From assembly GCA_016721315.1 (NCBI GenBank), contig JADKIL010000013.1, positions 1 to 64,000 on the forward strand: a DNA stretch of 64,000 nucleotides, written 5' to 3'. Made by a program: the position numbers and the translations under genes. Position 1 is the first letter of the stretch, and each line of letters begins with the position of its first letter. This document shows positions 18,734 to 27,042 of the stretch, piece after piece. The DNA comes from Candidatus Villigracilis vicinus (GTDB lineage Bacteria; Chloroflexota; Anaerolineae; Anaerolineales; Villigracilaceae). Below the pieces are notes generated by a model, which worked only from the letters and a program-made list of their open reading frames with translations, did not search any database and had not been told where the DNA came from.

Positions 18734-19648
18734 TTGAAAATCGTCGCACTTGCAGGCGGAGTCGGCGGAGCAAAGCTCGCGCAAGGACTCGCCCAAACCT
18801 TACCACCAGAAGACCTGACCATCATCGTCAACACGGGCGATGATTTTGAACACCTCGGGCTTTCCATCAGCCCCGATCTCGACACCGTCTGCTATACACT
18901 GGCGGGGCTCGCCAATAACGAAACAGGCTGGGGGCGCGCTGGCGAAACCTGGAATACCATTTCCAATATCGAAAAACTGGGCGGACCTGCCTGGTTTAGA
19001 CTCGGAGATCAGGATTTCGCAACCCATCTTGAGCGCACAAGACGACTAAAAGAAGGACAGTCTCTTTCACAGATCACCAGTGAATTTTGCAAAGCCTGGG
19101 GAATTCAAGTCACGGTGCTGCCCATGTCTGATTCACCAGTGCGGACGATGGTTGATTCGGATGAAGGCGAGCTGGCTTTTCAGGAATATTTTGTTCACAG
19201 GCATTGTGAGCCAAGAGTAAAAGGTTTCAGGTTCGATGGAGTTGAGGCAGCGAAACCAGCTCCCGGTGTGAGTGAAGCGCTAGAAGCTGCGGATGCGGTT
19301 ATTTTTTGTCCATCCAATCCCTGGGTGAGCATCGACCCAATCCTTGGTGTTGTAAAAGAAATAAATAAGCCGGTCGTGGCGGTTTCGCCGATCATAGGTG
19401 GAAAGACCGTCAAAGGTCCAGCGGCGAAAATGTACAGCGAGTTGGGCATTGAGCCTTCTGCCCTGGCAGTTGCAAAGCATCATCGCTCCACCCTAAAAGG
19501 ATTCGTGCTAGACCATTTGGATGCCAGTATGGAGGAACAGATCAGGCAGCTGGGATTAGCGACACTTGTCACAAACACGCTTATGAATCTACCTACAGAT
19601 CGCTCACGACTCGCAAACGATGTGCTAAACTTTATCGGGAGTTTATAA
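18734..19648 (+). CDS. cofD: 2-phospho-L-lactate transferase
   Basis: The 304-residue product joins the activated phospholactate (or phosphoenolpyruvate) unit to Fo to make F420-0 or its dehydro form. The N terminus KIVALAGGVGGAKLAQGLAQ is diagnostic, followed by VNTGDDFEHLGLSISPDLDT and LGDQDFATHLERT, then AVIFCPSNPWVSIDPIL and AVSPIIGGKTVKGPAAKM. The start is TTG at 18734 with AAGGTGATC just upstream. It lies 6 bases after the nitroreductase gene and 3 bases before cofC. Fo synthase (cofG/cofH or fbiC) is not in the window. Confidence 0.94.
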   Translation: MKIVALAGGVGGAKLAQGLAQTLPPEDLTIIVNTGDDFEHLGLSISPDLDTVCYTLAGLANNETGWGRAGETWNTISNIEKLGGPAWFRLGDQDFATHLERTRRLKEGQSLSQITSEFCKAWGIQVTVLPMSDSPVRTMVDSDEGELAFQEYFVHRHCEPRVKGFRFDGVEAAKPAPGVSEALEAADAVIFCPSNPWVSIDPILGVVKEINKPVVAVSPIIGGKTVKGPAAKMYSELGIEPSALAVAKHHRSTLKGFVLDHLDASMEEQIRQLGLATLVTNTLMNLPTDRSRLANDVLNFIGSL

Positions 19649-19651
19649 TCA

Positions 19652-20260
19652 ATGTCACTTTGGGCAATTGTGCCAGTCAAACCCTTACGACGCGGAAAGT
19701 CCCGCCTTGCTGGCACGCTCACAGAAGATGAGCGTGCAGCATTGAACCAGGAATTACTGGAACGGACTCTGAAAACCCTGACCAACTTGAAAGAAGTGGA
19801 TCAGGTCTTGGTGGTCAGCCGAGATTCACATGCTCTAACCATTGCCCGCAATCACGGGGCAAAAACCGTTCAAGAGGATGGTCAACCTCATTTGAACACT
19901 GCTCTTACCAGGGCTTCTGTTGTTGCGCAAGTACATGCAACCCAAGGGGTATTGGTTCTTCCCGTAGACCTACCCTTGCTTACCCCGGAAGATGTGATCG
20001 CCTTGATCGACCGGGCAGCCAAACCCCCTGTTGTGGTGATCGCACCAGACAGACACCACAAAGGGACCAATGCCCTGTTGATGGTTCCAGCGGGACAGAT
20101 CGAGTATGAATTCGGTGAGGGATCCTTCCAACGGCATTGCGAACGGGCGATCCAATCTGGTGCAAGGCTTGAAGTTGTGGAACTGCCTTCTCTTGGTTTA
20201 GATCTCGATGATCCTGAAGATCTCGAGCTCATCCGAAAATTGGAAGCTTCAAAAGTATAG
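19652..20260 (+). CDS. cofC: 2-phospho-L-lactate guanylyltransferase
   Basis: This 202-residue nucleotidyltransferase activates phospholactate or phosphoenolpyruvate with GTP for CofD. The signature N terminus WAIVPVKPLRRGKSRLAGTL is present, followed by NQELLERTLKTLTNL, VLVLPVDLPLLTPEDV (the Asp-containing metal site) and VVIAPDRHHKGTNALLM. The C terminus LDDPEDLELI is typical. GGGAG lies before the ATG. It is the last gene of the npdG-cofE-PPOX-nitroreductase-cofD-cofC block and is followed by a strong terminator. Confidence 0.93.
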   Translation: MSLWAIVPVKPLRRGKSRLAGTLTEDERAALNQELLERTLKTLTNLKEVDQVLVVSRDSHALTIARNHGAKTVQEDGQPHLNTALTRASVVAQVHATQGVLVLPVDLPLLTPEDVIALIDRAAKPPVVVIAPDRHHKGTNALLMVPAGQIEYEFGEGSFQRHCERAIQSGARLEVVELPSLGLDLDDPEDLELIRKLEASKV

Positions 20261-20265
20261 ACATT

Positions 20266-20325
20266 AAATTGTGCCACTTGTTCGCAAACCCTATGAAATT
20301 TGCGAAACCTGTGGCACAATTTTTA
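20266..20325 (+). terminator. Rho-independent terminator of the F420 block
   Basis: The outer stem AAATTGTGCCAC (20266-20277) pairs exactly with 20311-20322, and an inner stem TTCGCAAA (20281-20288) pairs with 20299-20306. A small asymmetric internal loop separates them and a T run follows. It begins 6 bases after cofC. Confidence 0.88.
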
Positions 20326-20405
20326 TTAATTGTCAGACAATAATTTAAAAGTTCATAAGTCCTGAGTACAGCCGTAATAATCATTTCACATTCAAGGAGA
20401 ATGTC

Positions 20406-21407
20406 ATGACCAAAGAGCGCGTTGCACTTTACCTGCAAGACTCGCATGACCTGCGAGACGGATTGGATTACGCAAAGTACGCCGAAGATAAAGGCTTCGA
20501 AGCCGTGTGGCAAGCGGAAAGCAGGCTTGTACGCGATGCGATCGTGCCAATGGCAGCGTATGCCGCTGTGACCAACAAGATCAAGGTTGGCTCAGGCGTG
20601 ATCAATAACTGGACTCGCAACATTGGTTTGCTGGCGGCAACCTTTCTTACACTCGATGATCTCGCGCCTAACCGTGTTATTTGTGGACTCGGCGCATGGT
20701 GGGACCCCCTAGCCGCAAACGTTGGCATTGACCGCAAAAAACCTTTAACCGCCATGAAAGAAACGGTCATGGTCATGCGCAAACTGCTCAACCTGGAACG
20801 TGTAAGTTTTGATGGCGAATTCATTCATGTAAAAGATATTGAATTGGATGTTGTCTATGGTCGTCGTGAACCGCGCAACGTGCCGATCATGATCGGTGCG
20901 ACCGGCGACAAGATGATGGAATTAACCGGCGAAGTTGCCGATGGCGCGGTGTTGAATTACTGCGTCGCTCCTGATTACAATGACAATGCCATGGAATTGT
21001 TGAATAACGGCTTGAAGAAATCCGGGCGCAAGATGGATGACTTCGACCGTCCGCAGTTGATCGTTTGTTCGGTGGATGAAGATCACGATAAAGCCATTAA
21101 CTACAGCAAGATGCTGCTCTGCCAATATATCGCCCAGCAGCCCCACATTGCCAAGGCATCGAATGTTTCGGACGAGGTGGTTCACCAGATCCAGTCCATC
21201 TTAGGCTGGCCTGCCACCAAGGAGCAGGTGATGAAAGCCAAAGATCTGGTGCCGGATGAATTGGTGCTCAAGATCACTGCCTCAGGCACACCTTCTGAAG
21301 CGAAAGCCAAAGTGGAAGAATACAAGAAGCGCGGCTGCACCTGCCCGATCCTCTACCCCGTCGGCGGAAATTTCAAACTGCTGATCGACACTTTCGCGCA
21401 AGCTTAG
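20406..21407 (+). CDS. LLM-class F420-dependent oxidoreductase
   Basis: The 333-residue product is a TIM-barrel luciferase-like oxidoreductase of the branch that uses F420, including methylene-tetrahydromethanopterin reductase and F420-dependent glucose-6-phosphate dehydrogenase relatives. Supporting blocks are [60 protein letters not shown] and [20 protein letters not shown]. The start is preceded by AAGGAG. Its position after the cofC terminator supports F420 rather than FMN, as inference. The substrate is unknown. A dyad element ending in a T run follows it and may terminate transcription. Confidence 0.85.
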   Translation: MTKERVALYLQDSHDLRDGLDYAKYAEDKGFEAVWQAESRLVRDAIVPMAAYAAVTNKIKVGSGVINNWTRNIGLLAATFLTLDDLAPNRVICGLGAWWDPLAANVGIDRKKPLTAMKETVMVMRKLLNLERVSFDGEFIHVKDIELDVVYGRREPRNVPIMIGATGDKMMELTGEVADGAVLNYCVAPDYNDNAMELLNNGLKKSGRKMDDFDRPQLIVCSVDEDHDKAINYSKMLLCQYIAQQPHIAKASNVSDEVVHQIQSILGWPATKEQVMKAKDLVPDELVLKITASGTPSEAKAKVEEYKKRGCTCPILYPVGGNFKLLIDTFAQA

Positions 21408-21428
21408 TCAAAAACTGAACTGCATTTG

Positions 21429-21497
21429 TCCACGAAGGACACGAATAAACACGAAGTTTTTATTTCGTGAAAATTCGTGACTTCGTGGATTTTTTTT
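21429..21497 (+). repeat. Imperfect inverted repeat of CACGAA units ending in a T run
   Basis: The left part TCCACGAAGGACACGAAT and the right part ending GACTTCGTGGA are imperfect complements. CACGAA recurs three times on the left and its complement three times on the right. Eight T follow the right arm. It may serve as terminator of the oxidoreductase gene, and it resembles the other dyad elements in this window in build. Confidence 0.7.
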
Positions 21498-21566
21498 GGG
21501 AGGATTCACATCTGCAATGGTGAGATTCGTCACCTTGCCCGCATTTTTTGACCATGCTATCCTCGT

Positions 21567-21596
21567 ATCAATAGACTGACCAGTCAGTCTATTGAT
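21567..21596. promoter_or_regulatory. Near-perfect palindromic operator, likely TetR autoregulation site
   Basis: Arms of 13 bases, ATCAATAGACTGA (21567-21579) and its exact complement (21584-21596), flank a 4-base centre CCAG. The centre reads ACTGACCAGTCAGT, the usual look of TetR-family operators. It ends 5 bases before the ATG of the TetR gene. A weak -10 (TAGACT, 21572-21577) with TTGACC 18 bases upstream would lie inside it. Confidence 0.82.
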
Positions 21597-21601
21597 CAAT
21601 T

Positions 21602-22207
21602 ATGAGCAAACCCAACCAAGACCCCTCGCATGAAACCCGCAGCCGCATCCTTGAAGCGGCGGTGAAAGTATTTGCCACTAAAGGTTACCACGACACCAAA
21701 GTGGATGATATCGTCAATGAGGCTCAAACTTCAAAGGGGTCCTTCTATTTTTACTTCCCTAGCAAACAAGACATTTTCATCGCCTTAAGCGATACGTTCG
21801 CAGATCTGCTTGAAAGCAGACTCGCGGAAGCCATACAAAGCGAAAGACACGGGCTCCAACAAATGGATGCAGCCCTGCGGGTGAGTCTGGGGCTATTCAG
21901 CCAATACCGCGGATTGGCAAAAGTTGCGCTTGTGCAAGCTGTTGGGTTGGGTGCCGTTTTCGAAGAACGCCGCCGCGCCATCAACGACCGCCTGACACGC
22001 CTCATTCAATCGCGACTTGAAACTGCCGCAACAGAAGGAAGCATTCCGCCGCTGAATGCAGATCTCACCGCCCGTGCCTGGGTGGGTGCGCTTAATGAGG
22101 TGGTCACAAATTGGATCTACACTGGAACCCCACCGCTCGAAGAATCATTACCGGAAATAAGAAAATTCCTGGCACGTTCCATCGGCGTGCCAACTGAAAA
22201 AATATGA
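21602..22207 (+). CDS. TetR/AcrR family transcriptional regulator
   Basis: The 201-residue protein has a typical TetR N-terminal helix-turn-helix: RSRILEAAVKVFATKGYHDT, then KVDDIVNEAQTSKGSFYFYF, then PSKQDIFIALSDTF. The rest is the helical ligand-binding and dimerisation domain, whose ligand cannot be predicted. A 30-base palindrome lies right at its start and implies autorepression and probably control of the following ABC importer genes, which follow within 22 bases. No Shine-Dalgarno sequence precedes the ATG. Confidence 0.92.
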   Translation: MSKPNQDPSHETRSRILEAAVKVFATKGYHDTKVDDIVNEAQTSKGSFYFYFPSKQDIFIALSDTFADLLESRLAEAIQSERHGLQQMDAALRVSLGLFSQYRGLAKVALVQAVGLGAVFEERRRAINDRLTRLIQSRLETAATEGSIPPLNADLTARAWVGALNEVVTNWIYTGTPPLEESLPEIRKFLARSIGVPTEKI

Positions 22208-22229
22208 TCACCAAGGAGACTCACATTTC

Positions 22230-23198
22230 ATGAGAATCACACATTCATTCTTTTTTGTTCTACTAGCACTCAGCCTTGTCCTCAGCGCCTGTGCGCCCGC
22301 CGGTTCAGGAGAGGGAGCGAATGAAAGCACTGGCACACTTAAAGTAGCAACCCTGCCTATCATTGACACACTTCCAATGTATGTTGCTGAAGCAGAAGGG
22401 TTATTTGCCAAACACGGCGTGACTGTGGAACTTATACCAGTTGCTTCCGCACCCGAGCGCGACCAATTACTTTCAGCAGGGCAGGCAGATGGCACCATCA
22501 ACGAGACCCTGTCTGTAATGCTCTTCAACAAAGACGCAATCCAGATGCAAGCCGTACGATATGCCCTGCGCCCAACCGAAGGGTTTGGTCATTTCTTCAT
22601 CCTTGCTTCAGGCAAGAGCGGCATCACCGATGCACAAGGACTGAAGGGGGTCGAAATCGGTGTCTCACAAGGAACGGTCATTGAATATGTTACGGAACGA
22701 TTGCTGCGAGCCGAAGGCTTAAGCTCCGACGAGATCAAGACTATAGCAGTACCAAAGATTCCTGACCGGATGGCACTGCTTGGATCAGGCGAACTTGCCG
22801 CTGGGGTATTACCGGACCCACTTGCTTCACTAGCCATCAGCCAGGGTGCAGTAAAAGTATTGGACGATTCAACTCACCCAGAATATGGATTTAGTGTGTA
22901 CTCTTTCCGCAAAGAGGTAGTGGACAAAAACCCAACCGCTGTAAGTGCATTTCTCGCCGCGATCGAAGAGGCAACCTCACTTATCAACGCAGACCCGACC
23001 AAATACACGTCTCTATTAAGTGACAAGGGACTCGTCCCCCCGCCGTTACTGGAAACTTTCAAAGTTCCAACCTTCCCTGCTGGCGAAATCCCCACGGAAG
23101 AGGAATGGAATGATGCATTGGCATGGGCGAAAGAAAAGGGGATGTTGACCGTGGATGTTTCATACTCCGACTCTGTAAACGGAACTTTGCTTCCATAA
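22230..23198 (+). CDS. ABC transporter substrate-binding lipoprotein, NMT1/THI5-like
   Basis: The 322-residue product begins with a lipoprotein signal peptide, SFFFVLLALSLVLSAC, with the lipidated Cys near residue 21. It is therefore anchored outside the membrane. The mature part has the NMT1/SsuA-like fold: LKVATLPIIDTLPMYVAEAE, GLFAKHGVTVELIPV, IGVSQGTVIEYV and DRMALLGSGELAAGVLPDP. Family members bind thiamin-pyrimidine precursors, sulfonates or nitrate. The ligand cannot be decided here, and no TPP riboswitch was seen upstream. AAGGAG lies 12 bases ahead of the ATG. An ATPase and a permease follow, completing the importer. Confidence 0.88.
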   Translation: MRITHSFFFVLLALSLVLSACAPAGSGEGANESTGTLKVATLPIIDTLPMYVAEAEGLFAKHGVTVELIPVASAPERDQLLSAGQADGTINETLSVMLFNKDAIQMQAVRYALRPTEGFGHFFILASGKSGITDAQGLKGVEIGVSQGTVIEYVTERLLRAEGLSSDEIKTIAVPKIPDRMALLGSGELAAGVLPDPLASLAISQGAVKVLDDSTHPEYGFSVYSFRKEVVDKNPTAVSAFLAAIEEATSLINADPTKYTSLLSDKGLVPPPLLETFKVPTFPAGEIPTEEEWNDALAWAKEKGMLTVDVSYSDSVNGTLLP

Positions 23199-23207
23199 AA
23201 AACAATT

Positions 23208-23233
23208 TCAGGCGAGGGATGCCCCTCGCCTGA
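23208..23233 (+). other. Intercistronic hairpin between binding protein and ATPase genes
   Basis: TCAGGCGAGG (23208-23217) pairs exactly with 23224-23233 around a 6-base loop, and there is no T run. Such hairpins often protect the binding-protein message or cause partial termination, so that the binding protein is made in excess over ATPase and permease. Confidence 0.7.
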
Positions 23234-23249
23234 ATAACCGAACTGCTTA

Positions 23250-24023
23250 ATGATATCCATCCGCTCTCTCGCCTTTGAATACACAAATGGCTTGCCCCTC
23301 TTTCAGAACTTTAATTGGGCGGTCTCGCGCGGCGAGACTTGGGCGATTTTAGGACCTTCAGGTTGCGGTAAAACGACCTTGCTATATTTGCTTGCAGGGC
23401 TAAAATTCCCCGCATCAGGCGAAGTAAAGATTAGCGGCGAGCAGATCACCCGTCCGCGCCCACAAAGCGGATTGATCCTGCAGGATTACGGTTTGCTGCC
23501 CTGGTCAACTGTACGTGAGAATGTAGAACTGGGTTTAAAAGTCCGCAATTTCTACGGACCTGACGGGAAGCACACACCCAATAATTTTATTTCCAAAAAT
23601 AATACTGAAACCTGGCTCAACCGCTTGGGATTGAGTGAAGTGGCAGATAAATTCCCCGGTCAGCTCTCGGGTGGTCAACGTCAACGTACGGCAATCGCCC
23701 GCACATTAGCTCTTGAACCAGACCTGCTGTTGATGGATGAACCATTCTCTTCACTCGACGCCATCACCCGCGAAGACCTGCAAAACCTGACCCTTAGCTT
23801 GTGTGCCGAAAAGAGCATTACGTTCATCATCGTGACTCATGCCATTGAAGAGGCAGCGGTGCTTGGGAGGAAAATCCTACTTCTTGGAACAACGCCCAAC
23901 GACAAACCATATATAGTTGAGAATCCAAATGCAGGTTCAAGCGGCTACCGTAATACAGCCGAATTCCATGCTACATGCGAACACCTTTGGAGCGAAATGC
24001 AAAAAAAGGATATTACAGCATGA
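23250..24023 (+). CDS. ABC transporter ATP-binding protein
   Basis: The 257-residue product is the ATPase of the importer, of the SsuB/TauB/ThiZ type. Walker A GPSGCGKT is at 35-42, the Q-loop Gln near 78, the signature LSGGQ at 139-143, Walker B LLLMDE at 159-164 and the switch His near 194 (IVTHAIEE). It energises uptake through the permease encoded next, with which it overlaps by an ATGA. The start ATG follows an intercistronic hairpin and lacks a Shine-Dalgarno sequence, which may reduce its translation relative to the binding protein. Confidence 0.92.
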   Translation: MISIRSLAFEYTNGLPLFQNFNWAVSRGETWAILGPSGCGKTTLLYLLAGLKFPASGEVKISGEQITRPRPQSGLILQDYGLLPWSTVRENVELGLKVRNFYGPDGKHTPNNFISKNNTETWLNRLGLSEVADKFPGQLSGGQRQRTAIARTLALEPDLLLMDEPFSSLDAITREDLQNLTLSLCAEKSITFIIVTHAIEEAAVLGRKILLLGTTPNDKPYIVENPNAGSSGYRNTAEFHATCEHLWSEMQKKDITA

Positions 24024-24760
24024 AGCGGCGGGACATTTTCTACACTACCCTTGCGCTCTTCGTCATCTGGCAGATCACAGCAATGCTTGTGAATTTACCC
24101 ATTCTGCCTGAGCCAATAACCGTACTCGCGGTATTCTTCAAGGAATTACAGAGTGAGTTGCTTATTCATTTCTCGGTCAGTTTGTGGCGCGTTAGTGCCG
24201 GGATGCTCCTTTCGGTTTTGATCGCCGCGCCAGCCGGGTTGGTTATCGGTGGGTCAAAACGGTTGAACCGTCTGTTCTCCCCCATCATTTACCTGCTCTA
24301 CCCCATTCCTAAAGTGGTTTTCGTACCCATCATTATTCTTTTCCTTGGTATTGGCGACACATCCAAGATCGTTATCATGTTTCTGATCCTGTTCTTTCAG
24401 ATCATTGTGCTCGTCAGAGACCAGGCGAGCGGAATTGCGCCGCAATTAATTCAAAGCCTGCAAAGCCTCGGTGCTGGTCGCCGTGCACTGTTTCGGTTCG
24501 TATATTTACCGGCAAGCCTGCCTGCCATTCTAACTGCCCTGCGCCAATCCATCGGAACGGCAGTCGCAGTGTTGTATATCACCGAGCTTTCAGCAACAAA
24601 GTATGGGCTTGGTTATTACATCTACTATAAAGGCAGCACCCTGCTGGATTACCCATCCATGTATGCAGGTGTGATCGCCATGAGTCTGCTGGGGCTGGGT
24701 ATGTATTTTTCAGTAGACTGGTTGGAAAAAAAGTGGTGCAAATGGAAGTTCGTAAGTTAG
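24020..24760 (+). CDS. ABC transporter permease
   Basis: From ATG 24020 the product has 246 residues and about six membrane helices. It is a BPD_transp_1 permease of the SsuC/TauC/ThiX type. The EAA-like cytoplasmic loop that docks to the ATPase is seen as LIQSLQSLGAGRRALFRFVY followed by LPASLPAILTALR. The start overlaps the ATPase stop (ATGA). The frame opens further upstream at 23975 but that would run into the ATPase gene. It is the last gene of the TetR-SBP-ATPase-permease unit and converges on menA with about 23 bases between stops. Confidence 0.92.
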   Translation: MKRRDIFYTTLALFVIWQITAMLVNLPILPEPITVLAVFFKELQSELLIHFSVSLWRVSAGMLLSVLIAAPAGLVIGGSKRLNRLFSPIIYLLYPIPKVVFVPIIILFLGIGDTSKIVIMFLILFFQIIVLVRDQASGIAPQLIQSLQSLGAGRRALFRFVYLPASLPAILTALRQSIGTAVAVLYITELSATKYGLGYYIYYKGSTLLDYPSMYAGVIAMSLLGLGMYFSVDWLEKKWCKWKFVS

Positions 24761-24783
24761 GCAGTGACGAGCAGAGTTCCGAA

Positions 24784-25671
24784 CTAGAGAAGCAAGCCCA
24801 GCCAAAATAGCAGGCTGAATAAAAATGCAGTCTGCCCTGTGCCTGCCAACGCAGCATTTAAAGCACGACCTTTTTGAGTAAGGACAACGCGTAACGTACG
24901 CAGCGCAAAAGGCAATGACAACCACGCCAACAACCCGCCAAGTGGAATGAGCTTCATCATTACAAAGAACGGCAGGATCAGGTAAGCCACTCCCATACAC
25001 AGCACGTATTCGATCTTCGTTCCGGTTTCACCAAAGCGAACTGCCAATGTATGTTTGCCTGCCTTGCGGTCACTCTCGAGATCACGCAGGTTATTTACAA
25101 CCAGAATTGCGGTAATGATCAAACCGATCGGTACAGCCATCCACCAAGCGGCTGAAGAGACGAAGCCTGCCTGAACGTAGTATGTACCGGCAACAGCGGC
25201 AAGACCAAAGAAGATAAATACAAATATATCGCCGAGTCCATGATAGCCCAATGGATACGGACCGCCGGTATAAGCAACAGCGGAGAGAATGGCTGCAGCG
25301 CCGATCCAGATCACGGTCCAGCCGCGAAGCGCGGCAAGATACAAACCGAACACAACCGCCAAAGCAAGCACAACCATCAAGCCGCGCTTAACCTGCGAGG
25401 GTGAAAGAAGTCCAGCTTGAGTGACACGCAAGGGTCCCATTCGTTCTGCCGTATCTGCCCCGCGTTCAAAATCAAATACATCGTTCGCCACATTGCTGGC
25501 AATCTGAAGAAGTAATGCCACCATTAAAGCTGCCAATGCTGGCATCCACCGAAATGAACCGTCGTACCACGCAAGCGCACTGCCCATCGCCACACCTGAT
25601 GCTGCTGCCGGTAAAGTACGCGGACGTATGGCAAGCCACCAGATTTGAAAAAGATTCGGTTTATCATTCAT
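24784..25671 (-). CDS. menA: 1,4-dihydroxy-2-naphthoate polyprenyltransferase
   Basis: From ATG 25671 the product has 295 residues and about eight or nine membrane helices. It is a UbiA-family prenyltransferase of the MenA type, which attaches the polyprenyl chain to dihydroxynaphthoate in menaquinone synthesis. The first metal-diphosphate motif is ANDVFDFERGADTAERMGP (NDxxD). The second is NNLRDLESDRKAGKHTLAV (DxxxD). N-terminal WWLAIRPRTLPAAASGVAMG is typical of MenA. The frame is open to 25770, but the upstream part is not protein-like. The next gene, on the other strand, is the methyltransferase that completes menaquinone, so this is a divergent menaquinone locus. Confidence 0.93.
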   Translation of the reverse strand: MNDKPNLFQIWWLAIRPRTLPAAASGVAMGSALAWYDGSFRWMPALAALMVALLLQIASNVANDVFDFERGADTAERMGPLRVTQAGLLSPSQVKRGLMVVLALAVVFGLYLAALRGWTVIWIGAAAILSAVAYTGGPYPLGYHGLGDIFVFIFFGLAAVAGTYYVQAGFVSSAAWWMAVPIGLIITAILVVNNLRDLESDRKAGKHTLAVRFGETGTKIEYVLCMGVAYLILPFFVMMKLIPLGGLLAWLSLPFALRTLRVVLTQKGRALNAALAGTGQTAFLFSLLFWLGLLL

Positions 25672-25693
25672 AAGTGCCGCAGTATAACATGGG

Positions 25694-25699
25694 TATAAT
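25694..25699 (+). promoter_or_regulatory. TATAAT box upstream of ubiE/menG
   Basis: A perfect TATAAT in the context GGGTATAATTCC lies 40 bases ahead of the ubiE start, in the short divergent region between menA and ubiE. No good -35 box was seen. Confidence 0.5.
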
Positions 25700-25738
25700 T
25701 CCAACCCGCAAGACAAGCTGCACAATTCAGGAGAATTC

Positions 25739-26431
25739 ATGACCCAACTCACCGGGCGGGAACGCGCCAATTATGTTCAATCCATGTTCACTCAGATCGC
25801 CCATCGCTACGATCTGATGAATCGACTGATGACAGGCGGACAAGATGTTCGCTGGCGAAAGGAAGTCATTCGCCGCGCGCGCCTGATGCACAACGCCTCT
25901 CTACTGGACTTGGGAACAGGCACCGGCGACCTGGCTCGGGAGGCGCTGACACAGTTCCCTAAAGCCCGTGTAACCGCGGCGGATTTCACTCTGGAGATGA
26001 TGCGCGTTGGTAAAAAAAACGGCAATCTCAACTTTTCATCTGCGGATGCGTTAAACCTGCCATTCAAGGAAAAAACCTTCGATGCGATAGTCTCCGGTTT
26101 CCTAATGCGCAACGTCACCGATGTGCAACAAGCCCTGAAGGAGCAGCATCGCGCGCTCAAGCCCGGCGGACGGATCGTCATCCTTGATACGACCCGACCG
26201 AAAAAGAATCTCCTTTCGCCGTTCATTAAATTTCATATGCATGTCATCATTCCAACATTGGGCGGTATATTGTCTGGGGTACGCGAGGCGTACACTTACC
26301 TGCCAGACACTACTGAAGGATTTTTAACTGCGGAAGAGCTCACCGTACGCATGGTGGCGGTCGGCTTCCGAAGGGTTAATTTTGAACGTTTGATGTTTGG
26401 CACCATTGCCATTCATTGGGGAGAAAAGTAA
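25739..26431 (+). CDS. ubiE: Demethylmenaquinone methyltransferase
   Basis: The 230-residue product is a UbiE/MenG SAM-dependent C-methyltransferase that methylates demethylmenaquinone. Family blocks are MFTQIAHRYDLMNRLMTGGQ near 16-35, LLDLGTGTGDLAREAL (SAM binding), VTAADFTLEMM, VSGFLMRNVTDVQQALKEQH and GGRIVILDTTRPK. The C terminus has YTYLPDTTEGFLTAEEL. CAGGAG precedes the ATG. Menaquinone rather than ubiquinone is inferred from the adjacent menA. The stop overlaps the start of the following thioesterase gene (TAATG). Confidence 0.94.
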   Translation: MTQLTGRERANYVQSMFTQIAHRYDLMNRLMTGGQDVRWRKEVIRRARLMHNASLLDLGTGTGDLAREALTQFPKARVTAADFTLEMMRVGKKNGNLNFSSADALNLPFKEKTFDAIVSGFLMRNVTDVQQALKEQHRALKPGGRIVILDTTRPKKNLLSPFIKFHMHVIIPTLGGILSGVREAYTYLPDTTEGFLTAEELTVRMVAVGFRRVNFERLMFGTIAIHWGEK

Positions 26432-26910
26432 TGTCTAAAACAAAGCAACCCAATTCACGGCATTGTTTCATATGCGGAGTGGAAAACCCTGTCGGTTTGC
26501 ATTTGCATTTTTACGAAACAGAGCCAGGGGTGATAGAAACCCAATACCTTGCACCAGACCATTTCGAAGGGTTCCCGGGTGTTTTGCATGGCGGCATTGT
26601 AGCGGCGATCATTGACGAAGTCTCAGGGCGTGCGTACATGGGCAGCGACCCGACGAATCCACGCTTTATGTTCACCGGCAAGCTTGAGGTTAAATATCGC
26701 AAGAACGTGCCGATCGGAAAGATGCTGAAGATCGTCGGCAAGGTATTGAAGAATAAGGGTCGCATTGCCGAAGCCTGGGGCGGTATCTATGATGCTGAAA
26801 CAAATGAACTACTAGCCGAAGGCACAGGGATGCACATCAATGTACCCCCAGATCAATTTGACATGAGTAAACTCGAGGAACTGGGCTGGAAAGTTTACCC
26901 GGATCAATAA
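26431..26910 (+). CDS. PaaI-family (hotdog-fold) thioesterase
   Basis: From ATG 26431 the product has 159 residues. The hotdog catalytic block GVLHGGIVAAIIDEVSGRA is present, followed by the beta-strand segment GKLEVKYRKNVPIGK. The N terminus has a CFICGVENPVGLH motif, common in this subgroup, whose two Cys could bind a metal. It probably hydrolyses an acyl-CoA thioester in the cytoplasm. Overlap with ubiE suggests a link to menaquinone synthesis, where a DHNA-CoA thioesterase is needed. That link is inference and not specific to the sequence. Confidence 0.82.
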   Translation: MSKTKQPNSRHCFICGVENPVGLHLHFYETEPGVIETQYLAPDHFEGFPGVLHGGIVAAIIDEVSGRAYMGSDPTNPRFMFTGKLEVKYRKNVPIGKMLKIVGKVLKNKGRIAEAWGGIYDAETNELLAEGTGMHINVPPDQFDMSKLEELGWKVYPDQ

Positions 26911-27042
26911 TAGACATTTACAAATAGTCTGCGGACGCCGATGTCGCCACAATCATCGTCTGTAGGCTATTTTCTTATTTTGCCTGTTACTTTTCTCCGC
27001 CTCCTGCAACATAACCATGTGCACACACTACCCAGGAGGTTT

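Noticed and set aside
22200..22260. TPP riboswitch upstream of the THI5-like binding protein
   Set aside because: The gap of 22 bases between the TetR stop and the start is too short for a TPP riboswitch and shows no THI-box sequence.
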